Shown piece after piece: positions 10,021 through 19,021 of a stretch of DNA of 38,190 bases. The notes under the pieces were generated by a model. The model saw nothing but the letters and a program-made list of their open reading frames with translations, was not told the DNA's origin and made no database searches. Numbering within the stretch: the first letter of the stretch is position 1; each line of letters begins with the position of its first letter. Origin of the DNA: Seison nebaliae (taxonomy: Eukaryota; Rotifera; Pararotatoria; Seisonacea; Seisonidae); contig JALJEE010002836.1 in assembly GCA_023231475.1 (NCBI GenBank), positions 1-38,190 on the forward strand, written 5' to 3'. The position numbers were made by a program, and so were the translations under genes.

Positions 10021-11309
10021 GTTAAAATTTTAAATATTATTGTAGAATACGCTAATAAATATTTTTCTATTTCAGAAAATGGGAAATCGATCGATACTCA
10101 GTTCAATTCTCAGTTCTTAATCTTAATTTCATTTCATAATTTTTAAATAAAATTGTTTCCCAAAAATTTTCTTATATCTCTCATAAATTGTTCAAAATTA
10201 AATTATCATAATAAAGATATTTAATAAGACGATTGAAGTATAAAAATTAATATTATTAACAAAATTTGTACTAAATTATTTGAGAAGGCAATGAATAAAT
10301 TCTGTAAATGTTCGAAAATTATTAATATATACAATTATCGATGATTTATTTAGATGGTATATAAAGTGGGACGTTAGTTCTCTTTCGTTAGAATATAATT
10401 AAAATTGTTAGAACCTTGTCGAAATGTTGTTGAATTACTGATAAGTTCATCATCTAACCTAAGAAGGATTCTTCATTATCTATGTTTGAGAAAGAATACA
10501 TAGTTACTTAAGAAACATGAAATATTTGAACCAAAACTATTGAACAGATCACCTAAATGGCTTTTGGGTGAATTACTAAACGAACCATCATACAATGACT
10601 TTTCTTCTAAAATGAATTTATACAAATTCGTATATTATATGATGAACTTGAATGAATTGATGTTTTATTTAAACCTCGTTTTTGTGAATCGATCGAAAAA
10701 TCTTAAAAAATTAATGGAGTTTATGTAAATTAATAAAATGAAACTTGTAAAATCACGTCCCACTAGTCGTGACTTTCCATTTATTGGATTAGTGACAACT
10801 TCATCATCTAACAAGGATTCTTCTGCTTCTATAATTGAGAACAACAATTATGATAAGAATTATTAATAAGTCTAATAATAACTTTTGTTATTAGCCATTT
10901 TTTGTTTCTTTTTTATGGTACGAACTTCCTTGCTATTTTGTAATGTAATCATTGCATTCATGACTGCAATCAGTGGTTTTTTCTTTAAACTTTTATTTAC
11001 AAAAGTACCTGAAAAAAAGTTCCAAATCAAAATTTTTCGATAACATTAACCAATATAATCCTTCCCTTCTATAGTGATCTTGTACTGGTATCATTAATGA
11101 TAATTTCATCTTAAAAAATTGAATATTAGTTTAAAAATTGTAAGTTACCTTTGGAAAATGCCTCAATTTCCATTAAAAGATTAAGATTTTAGAGTAGTAA
11201 TTAATATTAAATTAATTATAATTTTATAATGTCACCATTATATCCTATCTGCCTGATTAACTCAAAAACCATATTGCGATAGGTAAGAATTTTATTTTAA
11301 ATAACTCCT
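10021..11309. repeat. AT-rich stretch with a diverged repeat pair
   Basis: No gene supported. Two similar segments occur about 355 bases apart: 10444-10473 and 10799-10826, both reading TTCATCATCTAAC followed by AAGGATTCTTC. A TATATAAAG at 10361-10369 precedes the first copy, but no ORF with homology follows. A 62-codon frame at 10540-10725 has no ATG at its start that I trust. 10860-11300 holds nothing I recognise. Confidence 0.4.
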
Positions 11310-11739
11310 TTAAAAAGTTATCTTTCCCGAAAAAGTTTTCCGAAGCATATTGTGAATTTCGGAGAACCGAGAAGCCAATTCTTCCTCTCTCTCAATTCCT
11401 CTTTTCTGTTCCTCAAACAATCGACTTTGATTTTCTAGAACTGGTTTCATATCCCGCAAGTAGACCTCCTGATTATTGACGATAATATCCAACGAATTCT
11501 GAATCTCTTCGAGAGTCAACGATTCTTTCTTCCCCAATGTTTCTTTCAGGTTGATAATGCCACTGACGAGCTGACTATTCGCCACTCTGGCAGATCTAGA
11601 ACTGGATCGATCTCTTTCTGTGACATTACGCTTTGAGGGCTTTCAATAGACTGTTCTCTATCTTCTCTAGAGCAGTCACCATTTCATCAGAGTTAGATAA
11701 CTGGACAGGGACGATTAAGTCGGAATCCTTCGAGGACAT
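11310..11739 (-). pseudogene. LINE ORF1 remnant, copy 2
   Basis: Minus-strand homologue of the ORF1 at 3492-2641. It starts MSSKDSDLIVPVQLSNSDE at 11737-11739, breaks by frameshift around 11640, and resumes in the 91-codon frame 11585-11310 with the shared blocks NSLDIIVNNQEVYLRDMK and ELASRFSEIHNM. It stops where copy 1 continues, so this copy is truncated toward its 3' side. It abuts, in opposite orientation, a LINE endonuclease remnant. Confidence 0.75.
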
Positions 11740-11939
11740 TTTCGAGACCAAGTGTAAAAATCGATATAAATGTTAAAAAGTGACTTCGTATTAGTGAATA
11801 ACTTCGATCCGCAGACTAACAACAACTTTTACTTGTAAGTCAACCGACATCGCATCACTTCTCGCGGAATCTGATCTGAGTTTATCTAAGTTATAGCGAA
11901 TGAGAAGCAAGAAACTCGACGATTCTCCCAACATGCCGC

Positions 11940-12800
11940 TTTCGTTCATCATTCGGTTTACTGCTGACAATTTTAATAAATTTCTGGATCCCGTTCTTTA
12001 GCCGGAAAGAACACATATCCGTCCATTCTTTTTCTCTTCATTCTAACCGTTACAGACATCTGTGATTTCGGTAGATGTTCCATTTCCTTCTGTATAGAGA
12101 ACACAATTTTCTACAACGTCTACGTTTTTTCGAATGCGTAGATCATCGTAAACGCGAACACTCGATTTCTTTCATAATCGCTGGTGACTTCAATACAGAC
12201 GCAACTCGAAGAAGTCATCTTCATTCATCCACGAACGCCTCTCTTTCTTCTTTTCCATCGTCTTCCTGGTCGACGTACTACTGTTACCAGATGATTCTTA
12301 CACTTTCTCTTCATCTGTAGGCTCATCCTGGATCGATCATATCATCGCCTCCTCGTCTCTTCAATCATCCATTTTTAACTGTTTCATCCTTCACAGTACA
12401 CAACCGGCGTTCCTGTCAGATCACGGTCCCAGACGCATTTCCGCGTCCTAGACAACTTTTCTTCATCGGGGCTCTTCCCCGATATCTCATCTTTCATTCA
12501 ACGCTGTATCACATCGAATCATTCCACCTTTTCTCACACCATCGTATATTCGATAAACCACTCACCTCTTTCTACCGAACTTTATGAGTTCATCTTCTCG
12601 TTCTCATCAGTGTCTTGGTTACTTGATGAACAGGTACCCACCTTAAATTCTGCCAAGACCCTGATAGAAACAAATCAGGCTAGCGCTCCGAGGATTCTCC
12701 TCGAGAGTGCCGTTTGAATTGTCAATGTATAGGAATTTACAGATTTATTTTATATATTTTTTTCTTTCTTTCTTTCCTTCTTTAAATAAATAATAATAAA
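11940..12800 (+). mobile_element. LINE remnant: endonuclease fragment joined to a 3' end
   Basis: Plus strand. The frame 12075-12317 holds IIAGDFNTDATRR, the GDFN motif of apurinic LINE endonucleases. About 130 bases on, in another frame, comes SSWIDHIIASSSLQSSI...FLSDHGP (12324-12430), the IDHI and SDH motifs of the same domain. From about 12640 the sequence is non-coding, with two small hairpins (CTGAT/ATCAG at about 12661-12678; CGAGGA/TCCTCG at about 12691-12705) and ends in a TTTC microsatellite and AAATAAATAATAAT plus A-run (12760-12810), a typical LINE 3' end. RT is missing, so most of ORF2 was deleted. Whether this is the same family as the ORF1 next to it cannot be decided from the parts present. 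Confidence 0.7.
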
Positions 12801-12810
12801 AAAAAAATCA

Positions 12811-13227
12811 ATAATTTTAAAATTAGTTGAACATTTTAGAAATTTTTGAAGATGAAATGATATTCATTCGAAAGGGCATAAAATTCTCGTTAATTTTAAA
12901 CGAACAGAAACCCCTTAAATTCTCACATTTGTGTTCAATTCTCATTTTTTTACCGGGTGAATGTAACTGCACCGGATTAAGTTATTTGATCATTATTCTT
13001 TCGTAATGATCATTAATCTATCACGTCTTATATTTGAAGATTGTAATAATTCGAACAGGATTTCGATACGCCGAAAAAAGTTCGAATAAAAAATACATAA
13101 ACAAAACCGAAATATATAAATTTTTCCGTTAAGACATATATTTATTCATGTAACATACTGTACTGTATATTTATATTGTAATTTAATTAATTTAATTAAA
13201 ATATTAAATGTTCAATGCCATGAAAGA
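12811..13227. other. AT-rich flank upstream of kinase gene 1
   Basis: No gene seen. The segment 12960-13020 is slightly less AT-rich and contains an imperfect inverted repeat around TGATCATTATTCTTTCGTAATGATCA (12987-13012). The 13100-13225 part is AT-rich promoter-proximal DNA. Confidence 0.4.
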
Positions 13228-13235
13228 TATATAAA
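13228..13235 (+). promoter_or_regulatory. TATA box of secreted kinase gene 1
   Basis: TATATAAA inside GATATATAAAGAAA lies 62 bases upstream of the kinase start codon, which would put transcription start near 13260 and leave a 5' UTR of about 35 bases. Spacing and orientation fit a TATA-driven promoter, as often seen for strongly or cell-specifically expressed secreted proteins. The same core also occurs by chance in the Tctex1 coding region, so the word alone is not proof. Confidence 0.55.
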
Positions 13236-13296
13236 GAAAAACGGAAAACTGAAGAAACATTACGCGTTTATAATTTTAGTTCGTTTCAGTTTTCTT

Positions 13297-14561
13297 ATGT
13301 TAGGTCATATTATTATTTGTTTGTATTGGTGTGTCTATGTGCAAGGAATTGTTTTAGTTGATCTTCCATCAGAATATGTAACAGCATGGGATCCTTCTGG
13401 TTTATGTGACCAATTTTTTCACTCTCATAAAGGTATTACGAACGATGGGAAATACGAAATGCATGGACTACTTGGTGAGGGAAGTTTCGGTAAAATTTAC
13501 AAACTTGAAAGAAAAGAACCACCGGCGTTTTTCGCTATCAAATGTTTGTGTGTTTTTGTTAGATTCGTAAAATGTTTTCTGTAAGTTTCTGAGTCCTTGT
13601 CAAATATCGTGGGTGATTACGAAGCGTCACAAGCTTTAAATCGAGCACAGAATGCAAGTGAACAAGAACTTCTCCATCTGTATCCCCCTTTATTAATTGT
13701 TCAATATGGTTTAACCCAGTTTATAACAGGAACATATGGTTTGTCCAGTTATTTTAAAGAAATAAACTAATTCCATCAACAGGTGGCAAATCAGTCAATC
13801 TTAGACAGACAAGTGGTTGCGCATTAATGAATATACATGAAACTCAGGAGCTTCTTAGTGATGCCATTCATAATGACATTGAAGATCATTATTGGTATAA
13901 CGCGAATGATCATTTCCAACAGATGCTTTCATTGCTGGAAATATTTAAAGTTCTTCATATGAGTAAATCTGAATATTCATATATGCTTCCAAAAGAGAAT
14001 CCTCATAACATCCTTCTTAAAGGTAATTTTACATTAAGTCATTGTGATCCACATCTCTCCAACATTTTATATCAGCGTACTGAAAACCAGAAGAGCCTTC
14101 TTACATTATTCGACTTCTCATATCCTCATTTCGAAGTTACCACTCGATTCGGTGTACGAATTATGGAATATAATGCTGAAATAAAGGCATTTAACTATCC
14201 TCAATATCAGGTGCTCTGGAGAGCTGCTTTGAGTATTTGTCAGAGGATAGATTTATGTCAAACCACATTATACTTCCTTTATTCATTGCTTAGGAAATAT
14301 ATGTTCATTACAGAAGATATTTCAACGGACGAAAGATTCGGATTCTACGCGAAAAAATGGCTCCGTGCCAATCCTGCAGAAATCACAGAAAGTGATCCAC
14401 ATTTTTGGAAACGATTTCCTGCAATGCAATATGGTATAATTCGTTATCATTATGGTGCGCTTTTGGCACCGTTGCTGAATACTTGTTCAAATACTACCGT
14501 TTATTATAAAGATGTTTATTTTCCGCTCAACTACCTTTTATGGGATGTTACATCAGATTAA
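13297..14561 (+). CDS. Secreted protein-kinase-like protein, tandem copy 1
   Basis: Three exons: 13297-13543, 13586-13708 and 13783-14561, joined in phase (1 and 1), giving 382 aa. A signal peptide (about 1-20) is followed by the full set of kinase-fold marks: Gly-rich loop GLLGEGSFGKIY (58-69), Lys in AIK (K82), a helix-C Glu candidate in DYEAS (E95), catalytic loop HCDPHLSN (210-217) and DFS in place of DFG (234-236). The HCDxHxxN loop is closer to APH/ABC1-type kinases than to HRDxKxxN of ordinary protein kinases. The metal- and ATP-binding residues are kept, so activity is possible. A conserved Cys-containing N-terminal block (WDPSGLCDQFF, GITNDGK) is shared with copy 2. I cannot assign the family; it does not look like FAM20 or ordinary eukaryotic kinases. 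Substrates would be secretory or extracellular. Confidence 0.8.
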
Positions 14562-14899
14562 ACCCAACATCTTGTCCTATTATCTTAATTATATAGAATT
14601 TTCTTGAACTTCATCAATATTAGTCTTTTATCAATGTTTAAATTAAAATACACAACGTTTGCTATATTTATTGGATTTGACATTTAAATCATTTAATTTC
14701 ATTATTCTAACAAGTAAGAATTGGTAAGTAACTTCAAATTCGAAAAGAATTTAATCGGAAAAAAAGAGAATATAAAAATGTTAAATAGAAAGTACCAAAA
14801 ACTATTTTTCTTTTCTATCATATTTAGAAGTTAAGAGACCAACCGAAATTGTAGTGAAAAAAAAACTTTAGTTAATTTTTGTTATTTTGGTTTATTCTT
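14562..14899. other. Spacer between the two kinase genes
   Basis: 338 bases of AT-rich DNA holding the 3' end of copy 1 and the promoter of copy 2. AATATAAAAATG at about 14769 is the only TATA-like word. The frame of copy 2 is open back to a TTG at 14879, but the first ATG is at 14900. Confidence 0.5.
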
Positions 14900-16253
14900 A
14901 TGTTTTTTATTTCAATTTACTTACTCTGTACCACAATCACTAAAATATATGCAATCTTCTCATTGACTGAAAGTCCGCCTGAATGGCAGTCATCTTATGA
15001 TCCGTCGTTGATTTGTCGAACATTCTACGAACGACAAAAAGGTGTAACACCAGACGGACGTTTTCGTATACTTGGACGATTAGGAAGTGGAATTGAAGGT
15101 GCAACATATAAATTACTTGACACGAATAATGATAGGGAATATGCATTAAAAGGTTAAATAATTTCTCTAAAATTTCTGTCTTTTATTCTCTTTAGTGGCA
15201 CAAGGTCTGGGAGGATTAGTTGCCGATGTGCAAGCGACAAGAGCCATAAATTATCTAATTCCTACCGAGAGGAATATTCGTTACAAATTATATGGTCCTC
15301 GTCAAGTGATGAGATATGGTGAGCCGACATTTAAAGGGAAACAATTCAGTTAATTTCATCCAAAAATTCTTATAAACTTTAATTCTTTCAGATGATACAA
15401 CCGTTCCTGTAATGACTCAACGCGGTTGTTCCTTCATGCATCTTCATCCATCACCCGAGACGGTTTTTAAAGCGCTGAAAAAAACGGAAGTGAAGCACAC
15501 GTGGAAATGTTGGAACAATAAACCGGTGGACACCCATTGGCATAGAAGTGGAAACCATATCGCTAATTGGTTAGCGATCCTCTCAATGATGCAAGTTCTC
15601 CATTTCACCAAATCGGGATATTCCTGGAGTTTCGCAGAAGACAACCCCGAAAAAGTTCTCTTTTCTATTAACAAACATCAATCACAGTTTTTGGATAGAT
15701 GTTACAAGCTGGCACTTTCACCTTATCCCATTGTGATATTCACATGGAGAATATGTTATATAATCGACAAGATGACACACATAATTTTTTCACTTTATAC
15801 GATTTTGGTCAACCGTTCTGGATAGCGTCTACCGTTAATCAAGTAGAAATGCTTCGATATAACATGCAAATGGATGCGTTCGATCGGAAGAACGATGATC
15901 AGACGTATCGAGTGAAAAAGCAAGCACTTCTCAATTATTGTCAACATACCGATCTGTGTCAAATTGGTCTCCATTTACTTTATAGTCTGTTGTTGGATCA
16001 CAGATTGATTGAATCGAATAGTAATTTCAATAAGGAAGGTCTCGCAGGAAATATGAAGATCGCATTGATGGAAATACGAATGGCACCATTCTACGACGGA
16101 TATTGGAAACATTTCCCGGGAATGCAATATAAAATAATTAGGGACAGTTATGGGTTTCTGTTACGACCATTGTTGAATGCTTGTAATCCATCCTTTGCAC
16201 CTTACAAAGATATTTACGGAGAAATTGCGAAATATACAAATGATTTTGAATGA
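14900..16253 (+). CDS. Secreted protein-kinase-like protein, tandem copy 2
   Basis: Best in-frame model: exons 14900-15152, 15196-15306, 15392-15654 and 15699-16253, giving 393 aa. It is a paralogue of the gene 340 bases upstream, with the first two introns in the same place and phase and one more intron before the catalytic loop. Features: signal peptide (1-19), degenerate Gly-loop LGSGIEGATY (61-70), Lys in ALK (K84), catalytic loop HCDIHMEN (220-227) and an intact DFG (244-246). Start at 14900 is the first ATG and begins a good signal peptide. Odd point: alignment with copy 1 would place the second donor at 15320, but that puts the exon out of frame by one base; the donor at 15307 rescues the frame at the cost of four residues. 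Ongoing decay is an alternative. Confidence 0.72.
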
Positions 16254-16639
16254 AAACAAAATATTCTTCTACAATTCATTCTTTAGTAGCAGATAAACGA
16301 AATAAATTAACATTCTTCGTTTTGAAACTGATTTGTTTATATTTGTAAATCAATTTTCCACAGAATATATTTAAGAAGAACAACGATGTCTGAGAACAAC
16401 GAAATAAGTTCATCAGATAGTTTCACTTACTGTTAGTTCACGTCAATTCAAAAAAAAATTGATGTTGCGGTTAATAAAAAATTAAGATATAATCCGAAAA
16501 AATGGTCTATAAAGACGAACTAACACAAATTGAAAGACAGAAAAAAAATGTCGTTTTGCATTAGTTATTCTTCCAAGTAAATATTAGTTCTTCTAAAAAA
16601 AATTTTCGCAATGATTCGCAAATAGTATCCAACAATTTA
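16254..16639. other. Spacer and 5' part of a decayed hAT element
   Basis: AT-rich. From about 16387 a short frame reads MSENNEISSSDSF and may be the ruined N-terminus of the hAT transposase that follows; stops interrupt it. No other gene is seen. Confidence 0.4.
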
Positions 16640-17499
16640 ATCACAGTATTGATCTCTACGAGTTTAGTTGCTCCCTTGATAGTGGAAAATGGAATTTTCA
16701 AAGAATTGTTAGAGAAAGAATTTTCAAAGAAAGGATTGGAATTACCGAGTCGAAGAAGCATTATGGAAACGCACGTTGTGAACTTGAATAATAATTTTGT
16801 GGACGATCTAACTGAAATATCGAAGGACAGAAAACTGTCGATTACCAGTGATTGTTGGAGTCACATTCGTTCAAGATTCTTAGCTTTTTCAGTTAGAACG
16901 TTGGATATCGAAGAACATGTCATGAAATGTTGTGCCGACGTCATTCCGTTAAATATTTCCCATACAGCGGAGAACATTAGTGAAAAAATTGAAGATCTAC
17001 GGGAAAAATATGGCGTTTATCGATATTAATTGATAATCTGCCATCCAAATCGAATATAGAAGAGTTATTGGAAATATTTTTTCCAATATATCAAATGAAC
17101 ATGGAAACAATGAAGGATGACATTTTTTCAGCTTTGGAAAACATTTTTTTCATCAAATGTTGTTTGGAAGATAATAAGAAAACTATGAAAAATGATTGTT
17201 TAGTCGAATTCTTTGACCAATTCATCAATGAATTAGATATACGATTTGCAACATTTTTCAAACATCCATTATTTTCAGTTGCCACATCCTTGTATCCCGA
17301 TTGCGGAGAGAAATTTATAGTACAGAACATCGAGAAAGATATCGATATTGAGGAAATAATAGAAGATTCCATGAAATTAGTGGGAATCGATGTAATCTCA
17401 GACAACAGAGAAGAAGAATCTATATCCGAAGAAGACAAGTTGTTTAAAAGAAGAATAAGAAAAAAAATATATAAAGGTAAACGCCGAAAATACATATAA
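16640..17499 (+). pseudogene. hAT-family transposase remnant
   Basis: Two frames. 16649-17026 reads PLIVENGIFKELLEKEF, LPSRRSIMETHV, LSITSDCWSHIRSRFLAF and IPLNISHTAENISEKI: the region around the first catalytic Asp (TSDCW) and the HTAENI block of hAT transposases. 17068-17499 resumes in another frame with a later segment (FFDQFINELDIRF, HPLFSVATSLYPDCG), so about the middle third, including the expected DNASN block, is missing, and the C-terminal dimerisation domain is absent. The last codons run into the minisatellite at 17475. No terminal inverted repeats could be placed. A dead, internally deleted DNA transposon. Confidence 0.78.
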
Positions 17500-17750
17500 A
17501 TTTGTATAAAAAGGTGGCGAAAACGCCGAAAATACATATAAATTAGTATAAAAGGGTGGCGAAAACACCGAATATATACCTGCAGGGTGGCGAACTGTCC
17601 ATTTTAAGAAAATAAAGCTCAGATTTGTATAATAGGGTGGCGAAAACACCAAAAATACATAAGTAGGATGGCGAACTGTCCATTATTAAGGTGGCGAACT
17701 GTCCGAATGAGAGTGGGAAAAAAGGTGGCGAAAACACCGGGATTCAAAAA
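17475..17750. repeat. Minisatellite built on GGTGGCGAA hairpin modules
   Basis: About eight copies of a module starting GGTGGCGAA (one starts GGATGGCGAA, and the first is reduced to GGTAAACGCC). Two endings alternate: AACGCC/AACACC, which makes a small hairpin (GGCG-AAAA-CGCC, or GGTG...CACC), and CTGTCC. Spacers hold ATACATATAAATTTGTAT-like inverted repeats. Copy spacing varies from about 25 to 50 bases. The first copy overlaps the end of the hAT frame. Confidence 0.8.
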
Positions 17751-17846
17751 ATGGTGGTTAGTGAAAAACAGTCATAAGATTAATATAAATTGATGAGATA
17801 AACTGTAAGTAAATCCTTTATATTCGAAGGGGTATGTCATGATAAG

Positions 17847-18619
17847 TTATGGACGATATATAAAGAAACATACAACGCACACCCATAGATCTCTTAAAGT
17901 GAATTTGTATTCGACTCTTTTATCAGATTCCAATGACCAGAGACAACGACTACCGAACCGTATAAGTTGAGACTTCACCTCGCCAACTGACACGATGAAA
18001 ACTATTTTGTATCTGTCATCGATTTTTGGTGTGATAAATTCTTTTAATAACGAAATACATTCGATTGCTCGTGAAGGTGAATCAGTTGAATTGTATCGTC
18101 GTCCTGTTGATGATTATGATGAATAAGAAAAGATAAAAGACGAATGAAACCTGCGAATTGAATACCGACCGCTTTTACGATATCATCAAATATTGATCCC
18201 AATCTGAGGTCCCATCCAGAAACGATTTGGTACGTATTCTGTAATTTCAAATTAGGTCTGTTCAATATATCATCTTCATTCGGTTGATGATAATACGTGA
18301 GATCGAAACGTCCGGTATCGCTCGTACGTTCATCTTGATTATCACGGTTGTCGATGTATCGTTTAGGTCGTGATCGAACTTTGGCTATCGTCTTCGCAAA
18401 ATTGACTAATGCAGGTGGCGTTGGAGGACGTCGAAGTATTTCATCTTCTCCAATTTGTCCCTCATTGTCGCTCAGGGAGCCGTCTTCCGTTCCTTCTTCG
18501 GTTTCTGATTCGTTTGATGGAATAGTCTGATTGTTCACCGCTAAACATTCAATCGGAGTAATTTATGATGATAAATGAGAGATTGAAGAGAAACTTTCAG
18601 TGCCTTTCGCTTTCGACAT
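17847..18619 (-). CDS. Tctex1-domain dynein light chain (DYNLT2B/4/5-like)
   Basis: Three exons on the minus strand: 18619-18595, 18540-18151 and 18103-17847, phases 1 and 1, giving 223 aa. Residues 1-100 are an acidic, low-complexity extension (SETEEGTEDG, RRPPTPPALVNF). The Tctex1 domain follows: QNTYQI, then helices, RYKIVFIVSVGE (matching RYKMVVQVVIGE of human TCTEX1D2), SRCLWSLESD (matching SRCFWDADTD) and a last strand WVCVVCFFIY before the stop. Such proteins are light chains of cytoplasmic and ciliary dyneins (dynein-2 and inner-arm complexes), dimerising and binding intermediate chains. The N-terminal extension points to the TCTEX1D1/D4 type over TCTEX1D2. Introns are 54 and 47 bp with GTTTCT and GTTTCA donors. 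The gene lies just 3' of the adhesion GPCR on the same strand. Confidence 0.83.
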
Positions 18620-19021
18620 TTCGTTTTGGTGTTTGGTAGAAGGAAAACTAGAGAATTGAGCGGGATCTGATTATTAATTGGTAGTAGGAATAGAGAGAAG
18701 TGAATTTAGTGGGAGAAATTTATTAATATTGTTAATAAAAATTTAATAGATGATTTTATTGGAATTGAATTGTTTAATAAAAACCAACAGTTGAATATGA
18801 GACTGATGGAGAGGAGGGAGAGAAGACGATGATTTAATTTTATTTCGCAAAGAAGAAAAAAATGTCGAAGATTTCTTATGACATTACATTGTTTAATGGA
18901 ATTGATTACAATTTGATGAGCGGAAAAAAGAATAAAATTAGAATTTGATACGGAAAAAAATATATAAATTTTTGGTACGACGACCTGTGCCTGTAAGTGA
19001 GAGTGGAAATGAAAATGATGG
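18620..19021. other. Spacer between GPCR 3' end and Tctex1 gene
   Basis: About 400 AT-rich bases holding the 3' UTR of the GPCR and the promoter of the Tctex1 gene, both transcribed leftward. No ORF with homology and no clear TATA box. Confidence 0.5.

Noticed and set aside
17995-18126. Plus-strand 43-codon frame with a good signal peptide (MKTILYLSSIFGVINS) and a TATATAAAG about 140 bases upstream, looking like a small secreted peptide gene.
   Set aside because: It is exactly antisense to the third exon of the Tctex1 gene. The minus strand there encodes RYKIVFIVSVGE and WVCVVCFFIY, conserved family blocks, and the TATA word is part of those codons.
18044-18150. Minus-strand read-through of the second Tctex1 exon (FIRLLSFLIHHNH...).
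   Set aside because: The segment 18104-18150 is a 47-bp intron; removing it restores the Tctex1 domain frame, and the read-through tail has no homology.
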